Assembly (NCBI GenBank): GCA_037903475.1
Contig: JBAJFG010000590.1
Span: forward strand, 186,001 to 250,000
DNA length: 64,000 bases
Source of the DNA: Ancylostoma caninum
Taxonomy: Eukaryota; Nematoda; Chromadorea; Rhabditida; Ancylostomatidae
Direction: 5' to 3'
Under the pieces are notes generated by a model. That model saw only the letters and a list, made by a program, of their open reading frames with translations, ran no database searches and was not told the origin of the DNA. The translations under genes were made by a program, and so were the position numbers. How positions within the stretch are numbered: the first letter of the stretch is position 1; each line of letters opens with the position of its first letter. Below, piece by piece: positions 43,376 to 53,129 of the stretch.

Positions 43376-43945
43376 GGTGGATCCGCGGTACGCCCGAGGT
43401 GGATCCGCGGTTCGCCACCGCAGGCATGTGCGGCTCCACCGCAGATGTACTGCGGCTCCACCGCGGGCGTGTGCGGCTCCACCGCGGGCATGTGCGGCTC
43501 CACCGCGGGAACATGCATTTTTCAAGGGACTGGTTATTTTCTTCTAAAAATGATCCTCTATCGAAGACCCTGTCGTGAGAAGGAGGAGGCAAATCCACGA
43601 TGGCACTGATACTTCATCCTGAAACGTTTTTACACCACTGGATTCGAACCCAGATACCTTTTCGAATTCATGTTTCCAAGTCCGCTCTCTTATCCACTCG
43701 GCCATGCGTGCATCGTGCGTGGAGGTTTTGTTGGCATTGATGACGCAATCAGCTCTACTGCGGGTCCACCGCGGGCAAGTGCGGGTCCACCGCGGGCATG
43801 TGCGGATACACCGCGGGCACGTGCGGGCATAGCGCGGGAGTGACGTCACTCTCGGTTGTCCAGCGTGGGCATGTGCGGATTTATCGCGGACAACCGCGGA
43901 TCCACCGCGGATCGACCTCGTACCGCGGGTCCACCGCGGGCAGAA
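43376..43945. repeat. About 21-bp CCACCGCGGGCATGTGCGG repeats
   Basis: Two clusters (43376-43515 and 43755-43945) of a 21-bp unit close to GGCTCCACCGCGGGCATGTGC, about 6-8 units each with variants and SacII-like CCGCGG cores. They sit in the arms of the foldback element and generate Pro/Arg-rich chance ORFs on both strands. Confidence 0.85.
43634..43712 (-). tRNA. tRNA-like sequence (degenerate, Ser/Leu type)
   Basis: Minus strand GCATGGCCGAGTGGATAAG is an excellent class II D-arm, followed by AGCGGACTTGGAAAC at the anticodon position, a long variable segment and GGGTTCGAATCC as T-arm. The acceptor strands (GCACGCA versus TGGTGTA) do not pair and the anticodon stem is poor, so a functional tRNA is unlikely. 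It lies between the two 21-bp repeat clusters. Confidence 0.45.
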
Positions 43946-44696
43946 AGTTCAGAGGAATGAACTTCCAGTTTGCCGCATTGCCGCAGCAAAGACTGCCACG
44001 AAGCATTGCTTGCCGCAGCTCGCAAGGCAGGCTCGCAAACTGACGCGCCGAGGCGAAAACTGTGAAAGGACCCTCCTTGCGGCAGATGACACTGCGAGCT
44101 CGCACTGCTTTGACGCTGCCTATGCTTAAGCATAGGACGCGTCAAAACTGTAAAAGCCCCCTTAAATATCCAAAATTAAGTTACTAAAATTCAAAAAAAA
44201 ATGCAACGAGTATGCACAGTAGGTCAAATAGAGAACTGAGACCAGTTTAAAACGGCAAAATAGTCTTACGAAACCAATGGAAGCCATATATGCGACGTAG
44301 AAGCTTTTTATCACGGCAGGGAAACAGGCGTGAATGAAGCGTGAATATCGAAATTTCAGCGAGATGAGCTCAGCAAATGATTCAGTGCAGTCGCCAATCA
44401 TTAAAGGCAGCAAGAGACGAAATCCTCGACTCGTAGCTGAGGTGCGGGTGGTGAAGTACAAACTCAGCACATCAGAACACAAACAATGATGGCTTACCTG
44501 CAGAGAAAATGGAAACGTCATCACAAACACGCATGGCCGAGTTCGCGCCGGTGAAGCCATTGCGGCGCGTGGTTTGGCGCAAAGGTAGTACGAAATGCGT
44601 CCAATTCACAGCGTTTCGTGGCGGGACACGCACATCCGACATCGGAGCCCTCGTCCACGCGCGAACGCGGCCAGCGCGTTCACGACGACGTTTCTA

Positions 44697-45981
44697 TTAG
44701 GTATGTGAAAAAGTTTCCGCTCTTTGTTAAGCGAAATTGAGTGTTTCAAAATAGAAAAGAAACAGATAGATCAATCAAGGTACTTGCCATCGTTAGCTAT
44801 AACCTTTGCCCATCTTTCTGGAAGGAGACGGATGCCGCGGCAGTAGAAGGCCTCGTCCTTCGACTCGATCCATTCCCTCACCCATTTTTCGACGTCTCCG
44901 AAAGACTGGAAGTGCTGCTCGGAAAGCCCGTGGGCCATCGACCGAAACAAATAGTAGTCTGACGGAGCACAGTCTGGTGAATAAGCCGCATGTGGTAGCA
45001 CATCCCAGCGAAGTGCTTCAAGCGTCTCCTTCACTGCTTTTGTAACATGTGGACGAGCATTGTCATGCAGCAAAATGACTTTGTGCTGCCTTGTCTCGTG
45101 TTCCGGCCGTTTCTGGTGCAATGCTCTGCTCAAACGAATCATTTGCTCTTTATAGAGATCGCCCGTGATCGTCTGGCCTGGTTTAAGCAGCTCATGATAG
45201 ATGACTCCCTTCTGGTCCCACCAGATACACAGCATTGCCTTCTTCTCATGGATATTGCGCTTTGGCGTCGATTGTGATGGTTGGCCACGGTCGCAAATGG
45301 CTTTCCGGCGCTTCGGATTATCGAAATAGATCCACTTTTCGTCTCCAGTAACGATACGATGCAGAAATCCCTTCCTTTTTTGTTTGTCGAGCAACATTGC
45401 ACAGAAGGTTTTTCTTTTTTCCATGTCACGTTCTGTCAAGTCGTATGGTACCCATTTGCCTTCCTTATAAACCTTTCCCATGGCTTTAAGACGCTTGGAA
45501 ATGTTGGACCTATCAACGTTTAGGGAATTGGCAATCTCTTCTTGTATTTGGCGTGGATCTTCATCAATTAATGATTGAAGTTCTTTGTCTTCAAAAACTT
45601 TTGGCCTTCCACTGCGTTGCTTGTCTTCAACATCGAAATCACCACTACTAAAGCGTCGGAACCATTCTTTGCATGTTGTTTCTGATGGAGCATGGTCCCC
45701 GTAAGCTTCCATGAGCATTCGGCAAGATTCGGCAGCAGTTTTCTTCAAACTGAAGCAGAAGAGAAGTGCTTCGCGCAAATGACGCTTACTTGGCTCAAAT
45801 ATCGGCATGATTATCGCCATAAAACACAATGATGTTGATATAAATCGGAACAAATATGTACTGAATATTATTGACAGATGTCAAAGCAACAAAATGAAGT
45901 AGGATTTACAGGGTATTTGCAAGGATAGCCAACGATATAACCACTCATCGCTAGAGGGCGGAAACTTTTTCACATCCCTAA
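44697..45981 (-). mobile_element. Intact mariner transposon
   Basis: TIRs TTAGGTATGTGAAAAAGTTT and, inverted, TTAGGGATGTGAAAAAGTTT match over about 27 bp and are flanked by TA (44695-44696, 45982-45983). Length 1285 bp. It holds a single uninterrupted transposase ORF and is inserted into the TTAA MITE, so it is the youngest layer of the nest. Confidence 0.92.
44771..45853 (-). CDS. Mariner transposase, complete ORF
   Basis: Open for 360 codons; the likely start is the internal Met at codon 16 (about 45808), giving 345 aa, the usual mariner size. N-terminal helix-turn-helix region: HLREALLFCFSLKKTAAESC and WFRRFSSGDFDVEDKQRSGR. The catalytic Asp residues lie in IVTGDEKWIYFDN, VILLHDNARPHVTK and CAPSDYYLFRSM, with 34 residues between the second and third (DD34D). 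WVPYDL precedes the first Asp. It cuts the element out and pastes it at TA. No stop or frameshift is seen, so it could be active. Its TIRs differ from the other mariners here, so it is a separate family. Confidence 0.92.
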   Translation of the reverse strand: MFRFISTSLCFMAIIMPIFEPSKRHLREALLFCFSLKKTAAESCRMLMEAYGDHAPSETTCKEWFRRFSSGDFDVEDKQRSGRPKVFEDKELQSLIDEDPRQIQEEIANSLNVDRSNISKRLKAMGKVYKEGKWVPYDLTERDMEKRKTFCAMLLDKQKRKGFLHRIVTGDEKWIYFDNPKRRKAICDRGQPSQSTPKRNIHEKKAMLCIWWDQKGVIYHELLKPGQTITGDLYKEQMIRLSRALHQKRPEHETRQHKVILLHDNARPHVTKAVKETLEALRWDVLPHAAYSPDCAPSDYYLFRSMAHGLSEQHFQSFGDVEKWVREWIESKDEAFYCRGIRLLPERWAKVIANDGKYLD

Positions 45982-46248
45982 TAGATTCTCTGCAGCCAAG
46001 CCATCATTGTCTGTTTTCGTTTCACATTTATGATGTGCTGAGTCTGAAGTTCACCAGCCGCTGCCTTTAAATGAAATATACCCAAGCAGGCGATCCAGTC
46101 GCCGCGACTAGATCACTCGTGCAAAATGCAGTCACGGCGACCAAATCGCGTCGCTTGAAGTATGCCCAAGGCTATACTTTCGCTTACGAAATCAGCCTTA
46201 ACACCTCCGTTAATTTCTCCCTGCTGTTAATCTCTGGATTGTGTTTCG

Positions 46249-46566
46249 TTATTTCCAACGCCTCCATAACTTTTCTTTCTGAAGTTCGAGTGAGATGTCG
46301 ATGGAGGATGGTGACTGTGAAATTCGGAGCTTGCCCATGTGTGTTTTCAATGTGCGGTGTCTCGAGGAATTCTCTGACGGATTGGAGGAGAGATTCGACA
46401 ATGCTCGACGATGCTCATCCAATCGTTTTCGTAGAGGTCTCGTCGTCTCACCCACATACTTTTCTCCACAGCCATTGCACCTGATGAGGTAAACCGTGCC
46501 CCTTGGCTGGCAAATCTTCTCATTGATACAGTACTGGCATTCTGCTGCAGCTGCTTGGAGAAGCAT
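46249..46566 (-). pseudogene. PLE GIY-YIG fragment
   Basis: Contains GTVYLIRCNGCGEKYVGETT and RPLRKRLDEHRRALSNLSSN, the PLE GIY-YIG domain, on the minus strand. It lies directly before, and opposite to, the plus-strand PLE reverse-transcriptase remnant at 46600-47700, so it is probably the inverted terminal piece often attached to PLE insertions. Confidence 0.75.
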
Positions 46567-46599
46567 ATCATCTCACAACCAGTGCATTTGTGCACGCTT

Positions 46600-47700
46600 A
46601 CGTAATCAGGAGAAGTGTCGATTGGGGAGAAAACTGAATTATCTGCGAGAACAACCACATGAACGGCCAACTTTCATAAGAATGAATGCGGTCAATCGAT
46701 ATACTGTTATTGGTACGAATGAAATCGACAGCGACATGGCAGCTGTTTTGAATCTGGGCCCTTCATTCGCGATTTCTCGGAACGTAACAAGCACCACAAT
46801 GCACTCTGTGGTATCTACCTCTTCACTCACCGTCTACGCTCGAGGATTCAGAAAGGAGCTACCGTTCTTGATAGTGAATCGACACTTTTTTGTTCGATGC
46901 CGTTCCCATCGCGAAGAATAGAACTCCCTGACTCCACTCCAAGTGTCGATTTGAAACTAGCCAACCTTGGGCTTGCAGCTCAAAAGATCTACCAGAAGGA
47001 AGCAGCACAGCCTTTTCGGAGCAATTTGAGTTTGAGTGAGAAAGAGGGTTCACAATGCTCCTTCGCTTGAATGACAGACTGCGACTCATGGTTGGAGACA
47101 AGTGTGGATCGTTCGTAGTTGTACCACAATCACTGGACAAGAATATCATCATTCGCGACTGAACGACCTATATTGAGACCAATGCTGCTGCATTTCGGGA
47201 AGCATGTGAGAACATAAGAAAGACTATTCAAACTCTTGTGAAACTAAGACTGGGTCCAAGCGTTTGGCAAGAAGCCTTTTGGGGTTAAACCCAGTCGTAC
47301 CTACTTTTTACTGCCTAGTGAAGATCCACAAGCTTCCATCGCAGGCTGCACATTCACAACTCTCTGCTAGCGAAATCAGAGTCCATCCCATCGTTTCATC
47401 CGTGCGGACCGCCGGACAGATTCAGTTGGATTCTTGAACAGCTTCTTTCACCACTGCCTCAGTTTGTCGGGGCGCACATGGTAAACGTAGAGGCATTTTT
47501 GTCCTCACTTTCTGAGTGTGAAATCCCATCTACAGCAGCATATGCCAGTTTCGATGTGGTATCACTGTATACCAACGTCGACAACAATAGTGCGACTAAT
47601 GTCGTATTTTTTTTTTGAACAACATCGAAGTCAAATACTCATCATGGATTTGAAAGCGGATGGCATCATGATTATGATAAACGCCGTGCTTTCCCTGTAG
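46600..47700 (+). pseudogene. PLE reverse transcriptase remnant
   Basis: Pieces in several frames: MAAVLNLGPSFAISRNV (near 46735), the N-terminal PLE motif; then FHPCGPPDRFSWILEQLLSP (about 47393) and YASFDVVSLYTNV (about 47538), RT motifs upstream of the catalytic aspartates. Stops and frameshifts abound and the YxDD-bearing part and the endonuclease are missing. A decayed hammerhead-like motif follows at about 47740. Confidence 0.75.
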
Positions 47701-47740
47701 CGTCTTTCACTTTGACAACAAATTTTATGCGATTCGTTAT

Positions 47741-47785
47741 TAAGGTCCGAAAAAGGCGTTAACGCTGAAAGCTTACAAATAAACT
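47741..47785 (+). ncRNA. Decayed hammerhead-like motif
   Basis: TTAAGGTCCGAAAAAGGCGT is followed by TAACGCTGAAAGCTTAC. Relative to the motifs at 61507 and 12307, the GAAA, the stem-II-like AGGCG...CGCT and the loop-less helix III (AGCT) can be aligned, but the CUGACGA core is mutated. Position 3' of the PLE remnant fits. Confidence 0.3.
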
Positions 47786-47977
47786 AACTAAAGAGGCTTT
47801 ATAGTACAACTGAAAAAGAATTGCCGTATGAAGCTCAGAGGCAGAATATTCCTGATTTACCTGTAGTCAATATCCTCAAATAACTTTTTATTAACAAAAA
47901 GAAAGAAAAAACTCGAAATAGCCAGCAACAAAACGTGAAAGTTGGGAAACGCTACCGAAAGAAAATAAAAAACTTAC

Positions 47978-48044
47978 TTGAGCTATTATTTTCCGCGGGA
48001 GCCAGTAGAAGCACGAAAAGGATTGTGAAGTCAACTGCACGCAT
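47978..48044 (-). CDS. First exon with signal peptide
   Basis: ATG at 48042-48044 opens MRAVDFTILFVLLLAPAENN then SS and one base, ending at donor CAA|GTAAGT. The hydrophobic core followed by Ala-Pro-Ala is a good secretory signal. CTAG|ACTC lies shortly upstream and could be a trans-splice acceptor. The rest of the gene was not found downstream, where the PLE remnant lies, so the gene may be interrupted. Confidence 0.5.
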
Positions 48045-48379
48045 TCTCTGAGTCTAGAATTTAACTTATCTTTCTTCTTCTCTGCGAACTGTTCCTGGAT
48101 AGATGCATTGTAGCGTGGATAAACTGCACTGTATGTAATGTCGTTGAACGAAAGTAAAAATTTTCGCGAGGCAACCTTATCACAAACAAAGCTTGTGCTC
48201 CGCCTAATGGTGAAGATTTTTGACCAGCTGTTGTGACTCAACAGAGACAAGACATAAAAGCTAGGCGGAAAGCCGCTTCAGGCAAGACGAGGAGCGCCAA
48301 TCCCGCACTTTCTTTTTATGTTCTGCGTGTAATGTGAATATATACAAAGAAATTGCTAACTCAGTGTTCTGTTTTGTAG

Positions 48380-48938
48380 AAGGACCTTTACGGTCATGGA
48401 AGAAATTTTCATCATTCAGAAGAGTTGGTGACTGCTAAAAAGGATGTTAAGCTATCACCACTATTTGAAAAGTAAATACTATTTTCTAATACGAAGAATG
48501 AGAATGAGCGATATCTCGATTCTTGATAAGAGATATGGGGTGATTTCTTAAAGGCACCCTTCTTTGTTCACGAAACGCTAAAAGGGTAGTAATGGCACGT
48601 TTCTTGATAATACGCGAAATATCAGTGATGTCATTTGTCAACGAAAACTTCTTGTTTCTTTTCTTCCCAGCGACACTATGGATGGCAATGGCTCTTACTG
48701 GAATCTATGGGGAATCTCAGTCACAGAAGGCCAACACTGGAGAGCCTGGGTATTCCCCGAACTGAACCTTAACTCATGCTTGTACATACCAATTTTTTAC
48801 AGTGGAGAGCAGAAGATTGCAACTATTGGTTTTTTCCTCTTTACTTCTGTGAATGTGGAGCTTAGTAGTTCTAATTTTTATGTTACTCAAGGAAAGCAGG
48901 AATACTTTAGTGTCGTAAGCAGCAGCATTGCTTTCTAA
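48380..48938 (+). CDS. Two 3' exons of an unknown host gene
   Basis: Exon 48380-48471 (acceptor TTTTGTAG, donor AA|GTAAAT) joins in phase to 48671-48938 (acceptor TTCTTCCCAG) to give Asn at the junction, then runs to a stop. Protein: KDLYGHGRNFHHSEELVTAK..., then DTMDGNGSYWNLWGISVTEG and WRAWVFPELNLNSCLYIPIF, ending VVSSSIAF. The aromatic, beta-rich composition suggests a secreted or luminal domain, but I recognise no family. The upstream exon was not found. Confidence 0.5.
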
Positions 48939-49025
48939 ATAGTGAGGTAGGTTGGTAGAAACATCCATGAATGGTCAATATTTTACTGACTTCCACTATG
49001 CTTGACAAGGGAGCAACCAGTAGCG

Positions 49026-50452
49026 GTATTCATGAACGTCGGCGGGAAGGTTTTAACTCACCCGCCGGGTGGACGAGATTCGCGGGTAGAAAATTTGTAT
49101 TCATGAAAACGGCCGGTATATTCCCGGCCTACCCGGCAGGTGGACGGGAAGGTTCCCGCTTACCCGACCATCTAGGCCTCGGGAAGTTCTATCCGTCGAT
49201 GGATTTCTGCGACATTTTTCAATATTATTGTGTTTCATTGACGAATCTTGACGTAGCAATGCGTATTTAAGATCCAGAAGAGTTTTGTGTTGCTTTCCAC
49301 TTAGTTAATTGAATGCTATGTTCACTCCGTACTTATTTTTTTCCAATACCCAAACAATATTTCTTTCTTATTTTCAGATATGTGTGTTATTTGATTGCTC
49401 ACTACCGTAGATCAGCCAAAAAATGGCGTCTATCCGAAAAGAAAAAAGCACTGTTTCAGAATACCTCAAAATCTCCAAAAAATTTGCCAAAAATTGGGAA
49501 GGAGGGTGTTTGAGGTGCTGAACACGAATATCGTATCCATTTTCTCCCGTAAACACATTTTTCATAGGGCTAGGGCAGGGCTACTGTAGATACATTACTG
49601 CGTGGAATCCTCTCGAATTTCGCGTAGAGGGGTTGTTATTTATTTATTTATTTACACCGCACAGGCGCGCCACACAAAGGCAAAAATCATAAGACTCGGC
49701 AAGTGTAGGCGATAAAACTGTAGAATAAAACTAGTAAAACTAGAACAACAAATGGGTTGCATGAGCCTGAAATGGCATAACTAAAACACAAGTCCAGCGA
49801 AGACGCAGAGCGACTAGTTTGAGCTTCATTCCCATGTTGGACCTCAGTTGCTGCAGATGAGAGAAGGCTAACAGCATACTTGTGGAGAGGTCAGCCGTAG
49901 TCATTGTGTTATCCTAAGTACCAAGTGCTATTGAATGAGGGCTGCTAACTGCGTGGGGGACAGACCTTTGAGATAACAACGATTCAAGAACGCAACTGGA
50001 ATCCCATTCTGGGGCGGTCGCTAAGGCGACTCTTTGATCTGGTACGAACCCCAGGCGTAAGTTTGAATGGGTGCTCGCCGGCTCTTATCCCCAGCAATTT
50101 GGGGCCCAGGCTACTTAAGAGTGTGAGAGTGAAGGAGTAAAAAGACATCTGGTCGGTTTGGTTCAAGTCGCAGTCGTTTTAGGCGCTGACCACGACTTTC
50201 CCCATTATTGTGCATGCCATCTTCGTTTTCTCTGCAAAATCAATTTTTTCCTGAATCGACTATCATATACCTATCGTAGCCCTACCAAAATGAGATAACG
50301 GTACAAATTGGATACGATTTTAGTGTTTAGCACCTTAAATAACCCCTCTATACAAAGTTTGGGCGAAAAAAATTTCGAGGCCTCTGATGTGGAATATGCA
50401 CCGCCAATCCGCGAGGTAAAGATTCCTCATGTTTTACTATAATGGTAAGAGA
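49026..50452. mobile_element. 1.2-kb TIR repeat, copy 1 (truncated, with insertion)
   Basis: Starts GTATTCATGAACGTCGGCGG and aligns through TACCCGCCGGGTGG-type blocks, a TTTAAGATCCAGAAGAG site and AGGTGCTGAACACGAATA with copy 2. It is interrupted at about 49638-50174 by another sequence, and loses similarity after ATAATGGTAAGAGA at 50452, where a TTCGAA-rich tract begins. At 49268 it shows the empty TTAA site that is filled in copy 2. Confidence 0.75.
49638..50174 (-). mobile_element. Insertion with (ATTT)n tail inside copy 1
   Basis: Copy 2 is continuous here (GGGGTTGTTTTAGGCGCTG) while copy 1 has about 537 extra bases, beginning ATTTATTTATTTATTT. Read on the minus strand this is a 3' AAAT tail, typical of a SINE or a truncated RTE-like element. 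No ORF of note. Confidence 0.65.
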
Positions 50453-50454
50453 CT

Positions 50455-50665
50455 AGAGTTTTGACCGAATGAATAAAATTCGAATATTTAGTCGAATGTT
50501 CGAATATTCGAAAATTCGGAGGTTCCGAAAAATTCGAAAGTTCGAGTATTCGAAAATTCGGTGGTCGCAAAAAATTCGAAAATTCGAATATTCGAAAATT
50601 CGAGGGTCCGGGATTATTCGAAAATTCGAATATTCGAAAATTTTAGGTCTAAAATTCGAATATTT
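50455..50665. repeat. ATTCGAATATTCGAAAATTCG tandem repeat
   Basis: About five units of 36-46 bp built on ATTCGAATATTCGAAAATTC, a nearly self-complementary word. Similar TTCGAA-rich tracts occur at 22000-22170 and 54980-55130. Confidence 0.85.
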
Positions 50666-50669
50666 GGAA

Positions 50670-51500
50670 TTGTTTTGCTTCGCAACTGTTATTTCTGTTC
50701 CATTTTCTCGATGAAGAACCAATCCGATTGAAGCTCCAGTCCAATTTCTCATTTCAATCTCAATTTTCGCAAAAAACTGCTCATATCTTTGCACGCATTC
50801 GAAAGTCACCAACTGCATTTGAAGGCTTTGAAACTGCAATCCTACGAGGTATACGACATTGGCGGTGATGATCTCTCCGGTAAAACCTACGTATGTACTT
50901 TTCTAGACACTTGAGAAACCAGAAGTTTCAACCAAACTTCCAATTATTCAAGTCTTTCCTCCAGAACTATGTAAGTGAACTGCAAACTGCAACAACTTTT
51001 ACACAGCATTCCTCCTTACATGTAGCTGATTTCCGACTACTGCTTCGTTGGAACTCTTCCTAAGTACATGTCCGTCAGTTATGGAATTCGAAGTTCACAC
51101 AATATCTTGAGATCCTCTTTTTATCCTTTCTGCCCAAACATACTCCGACTTCTTGTTATAGAAGTTGGTTTTGACATTCAACGTACAAGCATGCAGTTGG
51201 ACCCGATAAACAGAAGTAATAAAGAGGAACGGGATAACACGCAGTGTTTTTTAATGTCGCTGACGCTTTTTTGTTGATAGCTGGAAACTCATTCATGATC
51301 AAGGTAACTGAACCACTGTACCCAACATTATTTTTACCGCGTCAAAACCTCTACATTCACTACCATGGCTCGTTTTGTTAAAATACAACACAGAGATATT
51401 AAAGCGAAAGCCTTTTCATGTTCGAAGGGTTTCATCCACTTTACGATCCTTTAATGATGGTTACAGACCTCAAGTGAGATAAACATTCTTAAGCTTAGGA
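50670..51500. other. No firmly supported gene
   Basis: A minus-strand frame at 50690-50839 (including CVQRYEQFFAKIEIEMRNW) looks partly coding but has no splice support. The plus-strand frame at 51068-51277 is likewise unsupported. Confidence 0.35.
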
Positions 51501-51507
51501 AAAAAAG

Positions 51508-53127
51508 TATTCATGAACGTCGGCGGGAAGGTTTTAGCCTACCCGCCGGGTGGACGAGATTTGCGGGTAAAAAATTTGAATTCATGAAAGCGGCCGGTAT
51601 CTTCCCCGCCTACCCGGCGGGTGGACGGGAAGGTTCCCGCTTACCCGACCATCTAGGCCTCGGGAAGTTTTACCCGTCGATGGATTTCTACGACAATTTT
51701 CAATATTGTTGCGTTTCATTGACGAATCTTGATATGGTAATGCGTTCTTAAAGGCAGTGTCTCAACTCATGTTGGGTGCCGAGATATTCACAGATTCAGG
51801 TCCAGCTCGGAGTGCTGATTCCAATGATGTGCTTGATGTCAGAAAACACCTTTAAAAATCCCTACTTTTAAGGCAAAATTGGATACAGGAGCGGACGAGT
51901 TTTCTTGCTAAGTAGCTAGCAGAAGCGGAGCTGAGAAGCTGAGATTGCACATTAAAATGAACTTCTCAGCAGCAGCCATTATCAAAGAAACAAACCCGTG
52001 TTGAAAAACCATGCCGCACCCTCAGCAAGCTCTTACTTTGGAATGAACTCTCTCGTCCACTGGCCGAGAATTTCGAAATTCTCGGCCAAAGAAACCCGTA
52101 ACTTATTGGGTTTTCGACGTTTCTACGAAAAACAAAGTACATCGTTGTGCTCAGCGGCTCGCATTCTTTCGACTGACGAACTTTGTCCCTGAGGTGAGAC
52201 ACTGCCTTTAAGATTCAGAAGAGTTTTGTGTTACTTTCCACTTAGTTAATTGAATGCTATCTTCGCTCCGCACTTAGTTGTTTTCACTACCCAAACAAAA
52301 TTTCCTTTTTATTTTCGGATATGTGTGTTATTTGATTGCTTACTACCGTTGATCACCCAAAAAGTGCCATCCATTCGAAAAGAAAAACAAACACTATATC
52401 ACAATAGAGGCCCCAAAGTCTCCAAAAAAAATTTCGCCGAAAATTGGCATGGGGCGTATTTGAGGTGCTGAACACGAATAACGTATCCATTTTGTACACA
52501 TTTGTAAACACATTTTTTGCAGGGTTAGGGCAGGGTTACTGTAGATACAGCACCGCGTGGAATCTTCTCAAATTTCGCACAGAGGGGTTGTTTTAGGCGC
52601 TGACCACGGTCATCCCCATTACTGTGCATGCCACCTTCGTTTGATCTCCAAAATAAATTTTTTCCCTAAATTGACTATCACATACCCATCGTGGCCCTAC
52701 AAAAATGATACGATATTAGTGTTCAGCACCTCAAATAACCCCTCTATACAAAATTTCGGTGAAAGAAATTTCGAGGCCTTTGTTGTGGAATATGCAGCGC
52801 CAATCCGCGAGGTAGAGATTCCTCATGTTTTACTATAATGGTAAGAGACCTATATGGAGACCCGCTTCTAGGAAGGAAAAAGAGGAAAACAACGTTTTGC
52901 TATAAATTCCTCAAAAAATATGTTCCAAAACTTTCATTTCGCGCTCTTCATCCTGAAAACTCGGCCGTGTTTACGAATCTATTCGATGCTTCCCGGTCTT
53001 CCCGCTTCCTGGTCGTTCATGAATACAAATCTTAGCTGTACGGGTGACTAGGAAGGTTCCCGCCGGGAACCAGCTGCAGCGGGTACCCGTCACACCCCTT
53101 CCCGTTCCCGTGCGTTCATAAAAACCA
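51508..53127. mobile_element. 1.2-kb TIR repeat, copy 2 (complete, with MITE inside)
   Basis: Left end GTATTCATGAACGTCGGCGG and right end, read inverted, GGTTTTTATGAACGCACGGG, both followed inward by CGGGAAGG-type sequence, indicate imperfect terminal inverted repeats. It matches copy 1 over most of its length apart from the TTAA element at 51748-52211 and the insertion present only in copy 1. No transposase is seen. Confidence 0.7.
51748..52211. mobile_element. TTAA MITE with AGGCAGTGTCTCA ends
   Basis: TTAAAGGCAGTGTCTCA at the left and TGAGACACTGCCTTTAA at the right are exact inverted repeats of 17 bp. Copy 1 of the host repeat carries a single TTAA at the same place, so TTAA was duplicated on insertion. 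The interior differs from copies 1, 2 and 4, so this is a second family with the same outermost AGGCAG. Confidence 0.9.
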
Positions 53128-53129
53128 GC

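Larger units (their letters stand above)
43272..44165. mobile_element. TTAA-type foldback element carrying tandem repeats
   Basis: Left end TTGA-AGGGCTCTTTACAGTTTT and inverted right end AAAACTGTAAAAGCCCCCTTAA. Copy 1 of the host repeat has a single TTAA at the matching point (AGCTTAAATATC), so TTGA/TTAA looks like a slightly mutated TTAA duplication. Inside are GC-rich 21-bp repeats and a tRNA-like sequence. Confidence 0.65.
44401..46070. mobile_element. TTAA-flanked foldback MITE, copy 2, split by mariner
   Basis: Begins TTAAAGGCAGCAAG and ends GCTGCCTTTAA like copy 1 (93-536), with the same internal CTGCAG blocks. It is split between 44696 and 45982 by a complete mariner. Without that, it would be about 385 bp. 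It is itself inserted in the GGGCATACTT repeat. Confidence 0.8.
42836..46175. repeat. 'GGGCATACTT' repeat, further copies split by insertions
   Basis: Segments 42836-43271, 44166-44400 and 46071-46175 align with parts of copy 1 (for example AGGTCAAATAGAG...AAAGCTTTTT and the GATCCAGTCGCCGCGAC block). They are separated by the TTAA element at 43272-44165 and the TTAA element at 44401-46070. The 44166 segment partly repeats what precedes 43271, so more than one copy is involved. Confidence 0.6.

Noticed and set aside
43198..43849. Pro/Arg/Gly-rich ORFs on both strands
   Set aside because: They are generated by the 21-bp CCGCGG tandem repeats.
50453..50839. 128-aa minus-strand ORF with repeated FEYSNFRI units
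   Set aside because: The repeated part is a translation of the TTCGAA tandem tract.
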